NCBI RefSeq assembly: GCF_019669985.1
Contig: NZ_AP019782.1
Span: forward strand, 2,722,001-2,786,000
From: Methylogaea oryzae
GTDB lineage: Bacteria > Pseudomonadota > Gammaproteobacteria > Methylococcales > Methylococcaceae
Length of the DNA stretch: 64,000 bases
Reading direction: 5' to 3'
Positions 26,422 through 35,734 of the stretch are shown one piece after another. Every line of letters begins with the position of its first letter. Position 1 is the first letter of the stretch. The notes under the pieces are model-generated. The model did no database searches and had not been told where the DNA came from. It saw only the letters and a list, made by a program, of their open reading frames with translations. The position numbers and the translations under genes were made by a program.

Positions 26422-29088
26422 TTAATGGTGCTTTGGTCTATTCAGTACTGTAACACTGACTATTACAGGCCCTGAACTAGTGCAGCCAATCTCCCTCTTG
26501 ATTTCCTTTCGATCAGTACTCTGTTTGGCATTCTTTAGCACCGTCGCCAATGGAACGTTCCATGCGTTGGCGATAGCTTCAATAAGTGCCCCCTGCAATG
26601 TCCTCGAGTCAAATATCCAATCAGAGCTCCATTCTTCTTCTCTCGATTCCGTTTCAGGCCAGTCAATCCACACATCACCGCCCTGATGCTCCAGGATGCC
26701 AGGCATGCCCATTTCAACTGCAAATACATTCTTGTTGAGAGCAAAATCCCCATGTTCTCTTCGAGCTAAATAAACAGAGGCGTCATGAACCACAAACACT
26801 TCGTCATCAATTGACTCACTTGCAATGTCAGCAGCGCTCTTCCACCCATTAGCAGATTTCGCGATATGCAACTCCTTCGTAGCGCCGTTGAGCACACGGA
26901 TTAGGGAGGCTATTTCGGCCTGTTGCTCACTAGACAGGTCATCCTTTCGGGCTATTGCTGCTTGTTCTGTGGCCCATTGCTGAAGAGCCGCTGGTTCCGC
27001 AATTGGGACTCCGATATTGCGTGCGGCAGTATGCGGTGTTCCTACCAGACAACCGCAAATCCCAAACAGGCCACTGGATCGAAAGCCTCCAATTGTCACG
27101 GTTCCCGGCAACGACATTTCCACGTGCTCATAATTTCGAAAAATAGGTGGAGATGGCGTGATGCAGGCGCGTCCGATTATATGGCCTGATGAGTTTGTTA
27201 TCGTCCGGAGGTTTCGCTCTGCTGTTCTTAATAGCTTAGCGACTTCGCCATCCCTCTTCCTGCTAGCAGGTCCCCAAAGACGTTGAAGCAATTTGCTGCC
27301 CTTGATGCTGATCCAATCGGAGGCACCCACAACTAGCGTGGTCTTCTTTGCTTCCACAAATAAGTTTACATCCAACGTAGGACAGAGCCATGCGCAACGT
27401 TCTTCCAAAGTCCACGGGCGCCCCGTGTCAGACTCGGCAAGTAGCTGGTGAAGGAACATTGGGTCCGTTACCCAGACGCGAACCCGCGTCCCACCCTCAT
27501 GCAAGCACTCGCTACTGCTAGCTTTTCTTAGGATTGGCCTCGAAGCTAAACCGTTCTGAAATTCGAGTATCAATGTCTCATCACGCGCTCGCTCTGCGCG
27601 CCTTGTGATAACTTGAACTCTGTCGCCCCACATAAATACTGAATAGAAGCCAATGCCGAACTGTCCTGACGAAACGTAGCCTTTTGACTCGAGACCAGGA
27701 AGTTCACGGTGCATTAGAGATGTACCCCAAAAGGAAGTACCGAAATCCAAGAACGGGCCTATCAATACGCTCTCCGACATGCCGATGCCGCAGTCTTCTA
27801 CCTCCACCCATTGGCCAGTGTTATCTTGACCAATACGGACCGTAACTTGGCCCCAATTTATCGGTTTCTCCTCCATGATTCGGCGAGCTCTAACTGCATC
27901 GGAGGCATTTTGAATTAACTCTCTAAGTGGAACAAAACAATTTTTCCCATAAAGCTGCTCACCTCCAAGAGTTCTAACCAACTTCGCGACATCGCCGACC
28001 TTTAGCTTTGCATCAACAGGTAGCCAATCTGCCGTGCCAATTAGTTTCGCTAGACGTATTGGGTCTTCAACGTAGGAAACCCCGCGTGCTGTTAGTCGCG
28101 GTCGATTTGTATCTGCGAGAAGTGCGTCGACATGCCTTAATTCTTTGTCCACAACGTTCAGGGCATCAAAGGCCGTCCACCATGCAGAAGCCTTGTCTAC
28201 TGGGAAGCTATCTTTGGAGGTATATACCAGCCGATCAGATTCAAGCCTCGGCTGGTAAAGCATTTCTTGAAACACCCAATGATCAGCGCTTGCGCCGACT
28301 GGGCCTCGAAGCGCTGACAAGAAACCAGGAGCTCGCCGTTCGTCCAAGTGGCTGGCGTCTGCAGTTCTCAGGATACATGCAAGCTTAATGGGATCAACCG
28401 TCCAGTCGTTACTAAACCCACCCGGAGCGCCAATCGTACTTGGTAAGTACTCGATTAACTTCTCGGCGGCCCACCAATGACTATGAGCAATCTTGCCGAT
28501 TATTGGCCCATAGGTCTTTCTCAATACCGGATCATCAATCAAATAGTATTCGCGAGAATCGTTAGATGCATTACTCCAGGAAATCAGTGCGAGGCGCTCA
28601 GCATGCTTTGCATGTAGCTCTCTCAATACGGACCGCGTCGCATGCTTTCGTATGGCGTCAGGGGCGCGAGCAATTTCAATCTGTGTTGGTACTTTCCCGC
28701 TTTGCTCCTTGAGGAGCGCTGAAACGGTGTCAATCCAAATTGCTTCGTTTTCTATCTGAGCGATACCTGCGGGATATGCAGCAAGACCCATCCCCAAGTC
28801 ATGAATAAGGAATGCACCACCCAGTACGAATGCCTCGGCCGGAGTTAGCGGAAATTTCGGACCAGCAATTAACTGCGCCATCTCCCACAGCGCATCCAAA
28901 TGGGTAACGTCGTGCACTGTAAAATCTGGAAGATCTATAGCGATTTCGGCTGCCAACATTCCAGACCGCTCGCGAAATGTCTCGTAAGCCGCTCTGAGGC
29001 GCGAGCGATTAGGCCCCTCAGGATCAGGATCAAGCTGAATTGCCAGAGTCCTTTGCCATAGGGTGGTGTTCTCAAATCTTCTATTCAT
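26422..29088 (-). CDS. HD domain plus Hsp90-like (GHKL) ATPase protein
   Basis: 888 residues. The N-terminal third is an HD-type domain: His59 and His63 (VHDVTHLDAL), His96-Asp97 (GGAFLIHDLGMG), His204 (IAHSHWW), and Asp244 (LRTADASHLDE). The middle is an Hsp90/GHKL ATP-binding fold: N-box CFVPLRELIQNASDAVRARR (384-403), DCGIGM (432-437) and GQFGIGFYS (475-483). The C-terminal about 350 residues are unrecognised. Codon use and base composition are AT-richer than neighbours, and inverted 15-bp repeats bracket it, so it looks acquired. Proteins of this build are suspected stress or defence factors, but no function can be shown here. A TusA/CBASS-like partner is absent. Confidence 0.85.
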   Translation of the reverse strand: MNRRFENTTLWQRTLAIQLDPDPEGPNRSRLRAAYETFRERSGMLAAEIAIDLPDFTVHDVTHLDALWEMAQLIAGPKFPLTPAEAFVLGGAFLIHDLGMGLAAYPAGIAQIENEAIWIDTVSALLKEQSGKVPTQIEIARAPDAIRKHATRSVLRELHAKHAERLALISWSNASNDSREYYLIDDPVLRKTYGPIIGKIAHSHWWAAEKLIEYLPSTIGAPGGFSNDWTVDPIKLACILRTADASHLDERRAPGFLSALRGPVGASADHWVFQEMLYQPRLESDRLVYTSKDSFPVDKASAWWTAFDALNVVDKELRHVDALLADTNRPRLTARGVSYVEDPIRLAKLIGTADWLPVDAKLKVGDVAKLVRTLGGEQLYGKNCFVPLRELIQNASDAVRARRIMEEKPINWGQVTVRIGQDNTGQWVEVEDCGIGMSESVLIGPFLDFGTSFWGTSLMHRELPGLESKGYVSSGQFGIGFYSVFMWGDRVQVITRRAERARDETLILEFQNGLASRPILRKASSSECLHEGGTRVRVWVTDPMFLHQLLAESDTGRPWTLEERCAWLCPTLDVNLFVEAKKTTLVVGASDWISIKGSKLLQRLWGPASRKRDGEVAKLLRTAERNLRTITNSSGHIIGRACITPSPPIFRNYEHVEMSLPGTVTIGGFRSSGLFGICGCLVGTPHTAARNIGVPIAEPAALQQWATEQAAIARKDDLSSEQQAEIASLIRVLNGATKELHIAKSANGWKSAADIASESIDDEVFVVHDASVYLARREHGDFALNKNVFAVEMGMPGILEHQGGDVWIDWPETESREEEWSSDWIFDSRTLQGALIEAIANAWNVPLATVLKNAKQSTDRKEIKREIGCTSSGPVIVSVTVLNRPKHH

Positions 29089-29229
29089 TTGATGTCACAA
29101 TATAGTGGATGGTTGTCGGGTTCTTCAGAATAGGAGTTGAGATAACGCTGCTTGGTATTCCTGATTATGCCCAAGGTAAATCTAACGACCGCGAGCCGGC
29201 TTGCCGGCGAAGCGTCCAGAAGAAATCCG

Positions 29230-29244
29230 GGGGGCAGGTCTTGC
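29230..29244 (-). repeat. Right copy of inverted 15-bp repeat bracketing the HD-Hsp90 gene
   Basis: Reads GCAAGACCTGCCCCC on the minus strand; 14 of 15 bases equal the left copy at 26373-26387. The inverted arrangement fits the ends of a mobile or RAYT-type repeat unit. Confidence 0.7.
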
Positions 29245-29450
29245 TTTTTGCCTCACAGTACAAGCAAACGTACAAAAGGCGGAGGGTTAACCAAATATAC
29301 TCCGCCCTCTTCTCCCCAAACAACCGCTTCATTGTCGCCATCTGAAGACGGGGCAAAAGCACTGTCGCCAGGAGCGGCACGCAGGAGACGCGTGACCGAT
29401 GCGGCTGCGGGCAGTGCCCCGCGATCTAACGCCGCCCCCCGCCCCTCTTG

Positions 29451-29456
29451 TATAAT
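29451..29456 (+). promoter_or_regulatory. -10 element of glyQ promoter
   Basis: TATAAT at 29451-29456 lies 34 bases before the chosen GTG start. The -35 region is poor. It sits inside the upstream extension of the open frame, which argues against a TTG start at 29448. Confidence 0.55.
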
Positions 29457-29489
29457 CTGGCCTTTATCCACACGCGATCGGCCAATAAC

Positions 29490-30416
29490 GTGTCAAACAG
29501 TCTAGCCCCACGCGACGTCTCCACTTTCCAGAACCTGATCCTGGCCCTGCAAGAATTCTGGGCCGCGCAAGGCTGCGTGCTGATGCAGCCCTTGGACATG
29601 GAAGTGGGGGCCGGCACTTTCCATCCGTCCACTTTCCTGCGCTCCATCGGCCCGGAGCCGTGGAACACCGCTTACGTACAGCCTTCGCGCCGCCCCACCG
29701 ACGGGCGTTACGGCGAGAATCCCAACCGCTTGCAGCACTATTACCAGTTCCAGGTGTTGATGAAGCCCTCGCCGGCCAACATCCAGGAGCTGTACCTGGA
29801 TTCGCTGCGCCACCTGGGCCTGGACCTGTTGGAGCACGACATCCGCTTCGTGGAGGACAACTGGGAATCGCCCACCCTGGGCGCCTGGGGCTTGGGCTGG
29901 GAAGTGTGGCTCAACGGCATGGAAGTCACCCAGTTCACCTATTTCCAGCAGGTGGGCGGCCTGGACTGCCGGCCGGTGTCCGGGGAAATCACTTACGGCC
30001 TGGAGCGCATCGCCATGTATCTGCAAGGCGTGGAAAGCGTTTTCGACCTGACCTGGGCCAAGGGCCCGCAAGGCGTCGTCACCTATGGCGACGTGTATCA
30101 CCAGAATGAAGTGGAAATGTCCGCCTACAACTTCGAGCACGCTCCCGTGGAATTCCTGTTCTCCGCTTTCGACAACGCCGAAAGCCAGTGCCGCAGCCTG
30201 ATCGGCGCGGACCTGCCCCTGCCGGCCTACGACCAGGTGCTGAAAGCCTCCCACGCCTTCAACCTGCTGGACGCCCGCCGCGCCATTTCCGTCACAGAGC
30301 GCCAGCGCTACATCCTCCGGGTGCGCGAGCTGGCCAAATCCGTGGCGGAGAGCTATTACCAGAAGCGCGAGAGCCTCGGCTTCCCCATGTTGCAAGGAGG
30401 CAAAGCCAATGGCTAA
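29490..30416 (+). CDS. glyQ: Glycyl-tRNA synthetase alpha subunit
   Basis: 308-residue catalytic alpha subunit of the bacterial alpha2-beta2 enzyme that charges tRNA-Gly. Strong family identity is visible, e.g. [19 protein letters not shown], the [15 protein letters not shown] block and [20 protein letters not shown]. The GTG at 29490 is used because the longer frame begins inside the -10 box; no good ribosome site precedes it, so the exact start is uncertain by a few codons. It overlaps glyS by 8 bases and heads the glyQ-glyS unit; gmhB and plsC follow. Confidence 0.95.
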   Translation: MSNSLAPRDVSTFQNLILALQEFWAAQGCVLMQPLDMEVGAGTFHPSTFLRSIGPEPWNTAYVQPSRRPTDGRYGENPNRLQHYYQFQVLMKPSPANIQELYLDSLRHLGLDLLEHDIRFVEDNWESPTLGAWGLGWEVWLNGMEVTQFTYFQQVGGLDCRPVSGEITYGLERIAMYLQGVESVFDLTWAKGPQGVVTYGDVYHQNEVEMSAYNFEHAPVEFLFSAFDNAESQCRSLIGADLPLPAYDQVLKASHAFNLLDARRAISVTERQRYILRVRELAKSVAESYYQKRESLGFPMLQGGKANG

Positions 30417-32484
30417 TACCCGCGACCTGCTGTTCGAACTGGGCACGGAAGAACTGCCGCCCAAGTCCCTGCTGACCCTGTCCCGCGCCCTGGAAAGCGG
30501 CGTGCGTGCCGGCCTTGCCAAAGCCGCCCTGCCCCACGGCGAGATCGTCTCCTACGCCACGCCGCGCCGCCTGGCGCTGTGGATCAAGGAGCTGGCGGTG
30601 CAGCAGCCGGACCAGAGCGTGGAGAAGCGCGGTCCGGCGCTGAACGCCGCCTACGGTGCGGACGGCCAGCCGACCAAGGCCACCGAGGGCTTCGCCCGCA
30701 GCTGCGGCACGACGGTAGACCAGCTCATCACCTTGAAGACCGACAAGGGCGAGTGGCTGGGCTACCACCAGCACATCAAGGGCCAAGCCGCCCAACAACT
30801 GGTGCCCGACATCCTGCGCCAGGCCCTGGCCGGCCTGCCCATCGCCAAGCGCATGCGCTGGGGCGCAGGAACGGCGGAATTCGTCCGGCCGGTGCAGTGG
30901 GTGGTGCTGCTGTTCGGCGGTGAAGTGGTACCTTGCGACATCCTCGACATCCCCGCCGGCAAGCTCACCTACGGCCACCGTTTCCACTATCCGGCCGCCA
31001 TCGCGCTGAACAGCGCGGCGGAATACGCCGACCAGCTGCGCGCCGCCAAAGTCACCGCCAATTTCGCCGAGCGCCGCGAGCAGATCCGCCTGCGCGCCAA
31101 CGAAGCCGCCGCCGGGGTGCACGGCATCGCCCACATCGAGGAAGACCTGCTGGACGAGGTCGCCGCCCTGGTGGAATGGCCGGCCCCGGTGCTGGGCGGC
31201 TTCGACGCCCGCTACCTGGCCCTGCCTCAGGAAGTGCCCATCACCACCATGCAGGCCAACCAGAAGTACTTCCCGGTGAAGGACACGGCCGGCAAGCTGC
31301 TGCCCCACTTCATCACCTTCGCCAACCTGGAAAGCAAGAACCCCGACTCGGTGCGCAAGGGCAACGAGCGCGTGGTGCGCCCGCGCCTGGCGGACGGCGA
31401 GTTCTTCTGGAACCAGGACCGCAAGAAAACCCTGGAAAGCCGCGTGCCGGCCCTAGGCAACATCGTGTTCCAGAACAAGCTGGGCACTTTGCTGGAAAAA
31501 ACCCAGCGGGTGCAGAAGCTGGCCCAGGATCTGGCGGAACAGCTCTCCGCCGACGGCACCCTGGCCCAGCGCGCCGCCTATCTGGCCAAGGCGGACCTCT
31601 TGACGGAAATGGTCGGCGAATTCCCCGAGCTGCAAGGCACCATGGGCCGCTATTACGCCCTGGCCGAAGGCGAACCGGCGGAAGTGGCCCAGGCCATCGA
31701 AGAACAGTACATGCCGAAAGGGGCCGGCGGCGAGCTGCCCGCCAGCCAAGTGGGGCAAGTACTGTCCTTGGCGGAAAAGGTCGACACCCTCACCGGCATT
31801 TTCAGCGCCGGCCTGATCCCCACCGGCGACAAGGACCCCTACGCCCTGCGCCGCGCCGCCTTGGGCGTGGTGCGCATCGCCATCGAGAAAGGCCTGGAAT
31901 TCGACCTGCCGGAACTGCTGGGCCACGCCCTGGCCGCACTGCACCATCCCTTCGACAAGGACGCCACGCAGAAGGCGGTGCTGGATTTCATCCACGAACG
32001 CCTGAAGAGCTACAGCCTGGACAAGGGCCACACGCCGGACGAATTCGAGGCGGTGCTGGGCGTCGCCCCCGGCAGTCTGCACGACTTCGCCCGCCGCCTG
32101 GCCGCCGTGGCCGAGTTCCGCCAGCTGCCGGAAGCCGAAGCCCTGGCCGCCGCGAACAAGCGCATCCGCAACATCCTGCGCAAGGCGGAAGGCGAAACGG
32201 TGGGCAACGTGGACGCGGCGCTGTTGCAGGAAAGCGCCGAGAAGGCGCTGTTCGAAGCGGCCAAGCAAGCCCGCACCGACACGCTCTACCAGCTGGAAAA
32301 CCGCGACTACACGGGCGCATTGAAACGCCTGGCGCAGCTGCGGCCGGAAGTGGACGCCTTCTTCGACGGCGTGATGGTAATGGCGGAAGACGCCGCCGTG
32401 CGGCAGAACCGCTTGGGGCTGTTGGCGTTGCTGGAAGGCTTGTTCCTGGACATCGCCGATATTTCCCGCTTGCAGGCCGGCTAA
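30409..32484 (+). CDS. glyS: Glycyl-tRNA synthetase beta subunit
   Basis: 691 residues, a normal length for GlyS, which binds tRNA and is required for aminoacylation. The start [18 protein letters not shown] is typical and has an AAGGAGG ribosome site 8 bases ahead. Visible landmarks include [20 protein letters not shown] and the conserved [11 protein letters not shown] in the nucleotidyltransferase-like core, with a C-terminal anticodon-binding helical region. Start overlaps the glyQ stop. Confidence 0.97.
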   Translation: MANTRDLLFELGTEELPPKSLLTLSRALESGVRAGLAKAALPHGEIVSYATPRRLALWIKELAVQQPDQSVEKRGPALNAAYGADGQPTKATEGFARSCGTTVDQLITLKTDKGEWLGYHQHIKGQAAQQLVPDILRQALAGLPIAKRMRWGAGTAEFVRPVQWVVLLFGGEVVPCDILDIPAGKLTYGHRFHYPAAIALNSAAEYADQLRAAKVTANFAERREQIRLRANEAAAGVHGIAHIEEDLLDEVAALVEWPAPVLGGFDARYLALPQEVPITTMQANQKYFPVKDTAGKLLPHFITFANLESKNPDSVRKGNERVVRPRLADGEFFWNQDRKKTLESRVPALGNIVFQNKLGTLLEKTQRVQKLAQDLAEQLSADGTLAQRAAYLAKADLLTEMVGEFPELQGTMGRYYALAEGEPAEVAQAIEEQYMPKGAGGELPASQVGQVLSLAEKVDTLTGIFSAGLIPTGDKDPYALRRAALGVVRIAIEKGLEFDLPELLGHALAALHHPFDKDATQKAVLDFIHERLKSYSLDKGHTPDEFEAVLGVAPGSLHDFARRLAAVAEFRQLPEAEALAAANKRIRNILRKAEGETVGNVDAALLQESAEKALFEAAKQARTDTLYQLENRDYTGALKRLAQLRPEVDAFFDGVMVMAEDAAVRQNRLGLLALLEGLFLDIADISRLQAG

Positions 32485-32489
32485 GGTAG

Positions 32490-32562
32490 GTCGGGTTAGC
32501 CCAGCGTAACCCGACGTTTACCGCGATTCGTTGGGTTACGGCGGAGGACCGCCTAACCCAAC
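32490..32562. repeat. Double-hairpin repeat between glyS and gmhB
   Basis: Two adjacent palindromes: GTCGGGTTA/TAACCCGAC (32490-32498, 32507-32515) and GTTGGGTTA/TAACCCAAC (32530-32538, 32554-32562), the second with an inner GCGG/CCGC stem. Same family as the repeats at 25564 and 52098. Confidence 0.75.
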
Positions 32563-32590
32563 CCACATCGAAATCCACAACCGCTACCCC

Positions 32591-33127
32591 ATGCCCTGGA
32601 TCATCCTCGACCGCGACGGCGTCATCAACCGGGACTCCGACGCCTTCATCAAGTCCCCGGACGAATGGGTTCCCATCCCCCGCAGCGTCGAGGCCATGGC
32701 CGAGCTGAGCCGGCACGGCTACCGCATCGCCGTCATCACCAACCAGTCCGGCATCGCTCGCGGCCTGTTCGGCCTGGACGCCTTGGAAGCCATGCACGAC
32801 AAAATGCGGAGTCTGGTGCAAACGGCCGGAGGGCAACTGGACCGCATTTATTTCTGCCCGCACGGACCGGACGACGGCTGCGATTGCCGCAAGCCGAAAA
32901 CCGGCCTGTTCGAGCGATTCGCCCGCGACACCGGCGCCGACTTGCGCGGCGTCCCGGCCATCGGCGATTCTTACCGCGATTTGCAAGCCGCCGCCGCCGT
33001 GGGCTGCCGGCCCATGCTGGTGAAAACCGGCAAGGGCCTGCGCACCCAGGCCGGCCATCCCCATTTGCCCTACCCCGTCTTCGAGGATTTGTATGACGCC
33101 GTCCAGCACCTCATCGCCCAAGCCTAG
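32591..33127 (+). CDS. gmhB: D-glycero-beta-D-manno-heptose-1,7-bisphosphate 7-phosphatase
   Basis: 178-residue HAD-superfamily phosphatase of LPS core heptose synthesis. The DxD nucleophile motif LDRDGVINRDS lies at residues 6-16, motif II in VITNQSG (threonine), and the Cys/His zinc loop in FCPHGPDDGCDCRKP at about 97-112 is typical for GmhB. The ATG at 32591 is chosen because the upstream frame crosses the repeat. The 3' end overlaps plsC by 35 bases. Confidence 0.95.
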   Translation: MPWIILDRDGVINRDSDAFIKSPDEWVPIPRSVEAMAELSRHGYRIAVITNQSGIARGLFGLDALEAMHDKMRSLVQTAGGQLDRIYFCPHGPDDGCDCRKPKTGLFERFARDTGADLRGVPAIGDSYRDLQAAAAVGCRPMLVKTGKGLRTQAGHPHLPYPVFEDLYDAVQHLIAQA

Positions 33128-33851
33128 GCTGGGCCTCATCCTGCGCTCCGCGGCGTTTTTCGCCGTGATGTGCCTCATCACCCTGGTTATCGGGCCGGTG
33201 ATGGTGCTCAGGCGCAAAGCGCCTTTCGCCGTCCGTTACGGCCTGGCGCAATATTGGGTGCGTTCGGTGCTGGCGGCCCTGGAGAAAATCTGCGGCTTGC
33301 GCTACGAAGTGCACGGCGTCGAGCACATCCCGCCGCAAAACGGCGTGATCCTGAGCAAGCACCAGTCCGCCTGGGAAACCATCGCCCTGCAGGCGATCTT
33401 TCCGCCCATGGCTTTCGTGCTGAAGCGGGAGCTGCTGAAAATCCCCGTATGGGGCTGGGCCATGGACACCTGCGAACCCATCGCGATCGACCGGGGCGCC
33501 AAGTCGGCCGCGTTGAAGCAGTTGTTGCAGCAAGGCGAGCATCGCCTCAACCAGGGCCGCTGGGTGGTGCTGTTCCCGGAAGGCACCCGCGTGCCGCCCG
33601 GACAAAAAGGCAAGTACGCCGGCAGCGGCGGCATGCTGGCCCAGCGCGCCGGCTGCCCGGTGGTGCCGGTGGCGCACAACGCGGGGGAATTCTGGCCCAG
33701 GAACGGCTTCCTCAAGCGCCCCGGCGTCATCCAGGTGCGCATCGGACCGCCCATCGACACCACCCGGCACAAGGCCCAGGAAATCGTCGATCTGGCCGAG
33801 CATTGGATCGAAGCGCAAATGGCGGAAATCAGCCAAGCCCGCCAGCCGTGA
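33093..33851 (+). CDS. plsC: 1-acyl-sn-glycerol-3-phosphate acyltransferase (PlsC family)
   Basis: 252-residue membrane-associated acyltransferase. An N-terminal hydrophobic helix (about 20-37) anchors it; motif I is HQSAWE with His90 and Glu95 in the place where HX4D normally has Asp, a variant seen in this subfamily, and motif III is LFPEGTRVPP. It makes phosphatidic acid from lysophosphatidic acid or acylates a related lipid. It overlaps gmhB, a common gammaproteobacterial arrangement (glyQS-gmhB-plsC). Confidence 0.9.
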   Translation: MTPSSTSSPKPRLGLILRSAAFFAVMCLITLVIGPVMVLRRKAPFAVRYGLAQYWVRSVLAALEKICGLRYEVHGVEHIPPQNGVILSKHQSAWETIALQAIFPPMAFVLKRELLKIPVWGWAMDTCEPIAIDRGAKSAALKQLLQQGEHRLNQGRWVVLFPEGTRVPPGQKGKYAGSGGMLAQRAGCPVVPVAHNAGEFWPRNGFLKRPGVIQVRIGPPIDTTRHKAQEIVDLAEHWIEAQMAEISQARQP

Positions 33852-33863
33852 AGGGAGCGCCGG

Positions 33864-35129
33864 CTACTCGTCGTGCTCCCGCAGCAACCACAGCATATGG
33901 GTTAAGGACTGGCTGTTTTCTTCCCTCAGCCGCTGCAACAGCTTTGGAATGTACTCGCGGTCGTGGCTGGCTTTTTCGGTAAACGCCCGGATCAGCTTGA
34001 CCACCAGCGCGTCGGTCACCCCCCCGTGCTTCCCCGCCATGCCCACCAGCATGAAACGGACGATGGCGTAGTTGCACACCAGCTCGCGATAAGCCTCCAT
34101 GGCGCTGGCGCCGACGATGGGGAATAAGCGGCGAAACGCCTCGCTGACCAGGTAATTTTCCAGAATGTACTCGCGCTCGGCGAAAAACGGCTTGTAATAA
34201 TCGCGGTAGGCCGCCTCGTAGCGGGCCACGATCGCGTCGTCCTGCAACGCCTGCCCCCCGCCATGGAAAGTATCCAAGGCGTCCACCAGGCATTCGGCCA
34301 GCCTGGGCTTGGCGCCGTTCGCCAGGGAGCCGGAAAGGATGCCGCCGATGACATAGAGCTTGAACCGCTGGTTCGGCCCCGACTGGAGCAGCTGGGCCTC
34401 CACCGTTTCGGCCACCTCCAGCGCCTGGGAGTATTCGTCGATGACGAGCCGCAACGCGCCCATATCGCGAAACCCTTTCCTGCCCATTTCCCGGTCGATG
34501 TGCTCCGCGAATAAGCCCAGCAGCGCCAACCGCGTGTTGACGCTGACGCCGCGGCGCTGCAGCACCTCGATGCTGAAAAAACGCAGCTCGCTCCACACCA
34601 GCATCTGATCCGCCGGCAGGTTTCCGCTGGGAGGAAAACGGCGCGTAACGCTATTACGCCGGATCAACTCGGAGGATTGCTCTCCCATCACGAAACGGAT
34701 GGGCTCCGGCCGCAACAGCGCCACCCGCACGACCTCAGGACAGGCCAGGGTCAAGGCGTACTCGGCTTTGTCGCCGAAGCTGTTGACCACCCGGGGAAAC
34801 ATGGCGCACACATCGGGCAACGCCGATTCGCCCAGGGCTTTATGGATGCGGCACAGCTGGCTCTCGTCGAGAAACGGACAGCGTTTTTCTTCGGTCAATT
34901 GCAGGATGCCGTATTCCCGCGGCGGCGGCTCTTCGTACGCCGGATTTTTTCGCACGGAACGCCGGAACAAAGGCGCCAGCTCAGGATTCGGGTGGTTTTG
35001 ATAGGCGTCGTAGGTATCGCGATCGACGGTGATGGTCCAGCCGACGCAACAGTTGTCCTCGCATTCCGCCCCGAGGCAATGAAAGTCGGCGTAATAATCC
35101 GGCGTCAGAACCGGCGGTAGCGTGGTCAT
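33864..35129 (-). CDS. FliB family (flagellin lysine N-methylase-like) protein
   Basis: 421 residues. A cysteine-rich N-terminal third carries Cys18, Cys23, Cys27/Cys28 (CLGAECEDNCC), Cys84, Cys93, Cys108 and Cys130 (CPFLDESQLC, LPDVCAMFPR, LACPE), consistent with an iron-sulfur or zinc centre as in YkgJ/FliB-type proteins. The remainder is helical. FliB in enterobacteria methylates flagellin lysines, but no flagellar gene is present in this window, so the substrate is unknown. Minus strand, convergent with plsC by 12 bases. Confidence 0.85.
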   Translation of the reverse strand: MTTLPPVLTPDYYADFHCLGAECEDNCCVGWTITVDRDTYDAYQNHPNPELAPLFRRSVRKNPAYEEPPPREYGILQLTEEKRCPFLDESQLCRIHKALGESALPDVCAMFPRVVNSFGDKAEYALTLACPEVVRVALLRPEPIRFVMGEQSSELIRRNSVTRRFPPSGNLPADQMLVWSELRFFSIEVLQRRGVSVNTRLALLGLFAEHIDREMGRKGFRDMGALRLVIDEYSQALEVAETVEAQLLQSGPNQRFKLYVIGGILSGSLANGAKPRLAECLVDALDTFHGGGQALQDDAIVARYEAAYRDYYKPFFAEREYILENYLVSEAFRRLFPIVGASAMEAYRELVCNYAIVRFMLVGMAGKHGGVTDALVVKLIRAFTEKASHDREYIPKLLQRLREENSQSLTHMLWLLREHDE

Positions 35130-35380
35130 AGGGGAGGCTGCGATGGCTTTTGGGTGGCGGCGCTAAACACCGCGGTCGGGCGACTATGCCAGCAGCCGCG
35201 CCGCTGCTTCAAGGCGTCCTGGCCGCGCTGTGACCGCGTTGGCGCATATCGTGACGCCGCAGGCTTACCGCGGGCTTACCCCTAAGCCCGCCGTGCAAAA
35301 AACGCCGCCCGGGAGCAAACGAAATCGGAACCGGGCTCGCCCGCTATAATGGGCCGCTTTTCCCTAATCCCGGATCCGCC
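35130..35380. other. Divergent intergenic region with -10 element for the reductase gene
   Basis: 251 bases. A TATAAT at 35345-35350 lies 31 bases upstream of the ATG at 35381 and is the probable -10 element for the YffB-type reductase. The -35 region is weak. The minus-strand start of the FliB-family gene has no clear promoter. No gene is seen. Confidence 0.5.
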
Positions 35381-35734
35381 ATGACCACGCTTTACGGCAT
35401 CAAAAACTGCGACACCGTGAAAAAAGCCCGCCGCTGGCTGGAGGAACGCAGCGCGGATTACCGCTTCCACGACTTCCGCGCCGATGGCCTGGATCGCGCC
35501 ATGCTGGAGCGTTTTGAAGCCGCCCTGGGCTGGGAAACCCTGCTCAACCGCAAAGGCACCACCTGGCGCCAATTGGACGATGCCGCCAAGAGCGGCGTGG
35601 ATCGGGCCAAAGCGCTGGAACTGATGCTGGCCCAGCCCAGCCTCATCAAGCGGCCGGTGCTGGAATACGACGGCGCGTTCCTGATCGGCTTCGACCCCAA
35701 CCGGCCCTGGCCGCCGACGCCCCAGGCGACCTAG
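35381..35734 (+). CDS. Spx/ArsC-like (YffB family) thioredoxin-fold reductase
   Basis: 117 residues with the ArsC/Spx signature at the N-terminus (LYGIKNCDTVKKARRWLEE), single active-site Cys10 and Arg in the C-terminal half (KRPVLEYDGAFLIGFDPNRP). In gammaproteobacteria the yffB gene often neighbours dapE, as here (dapE lies 2 kb downstream, beyond one gene). Activity as arsenate reductase is unlikely on family grounds; a thiol or glutathione-linked role is more probable. Convergent stop codons with the FapA-like gene share a CTAG. Confidence 0.9.
   Translation: MTTLYGIKNCDTVKKARRWLEERSADYRFHDFRADGLDRAMLERFEAALGWETLLNRKGTTWRQLDDAAKSGVDRAKALELMLAQPSLIKRPVLEYDGAFLIGFDPNRPWPPTPQAT

Larger units (their letters stand above)
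29089..29489. other. Intergenic region: right end of insert and glyQ promoter
   Basis: 401 bases. Left part is AT-rich and ends with the inverted repeat at 29230-29244. A perfect 7-bp stem GGCGGAG/CTCCGCC (29278-29284, 29300-29306) follows. The right part holds the glyQ -10 element. No gene is seen. Confidence 0.5.

Noticed and set aside
29278-29306. GGCGGAG/CTCCGCC stem as a terminator for the HD-Hsp90 gene
   Set aside because: It lies upstream of that minus-strand gene, not downstream, and has no U-run.
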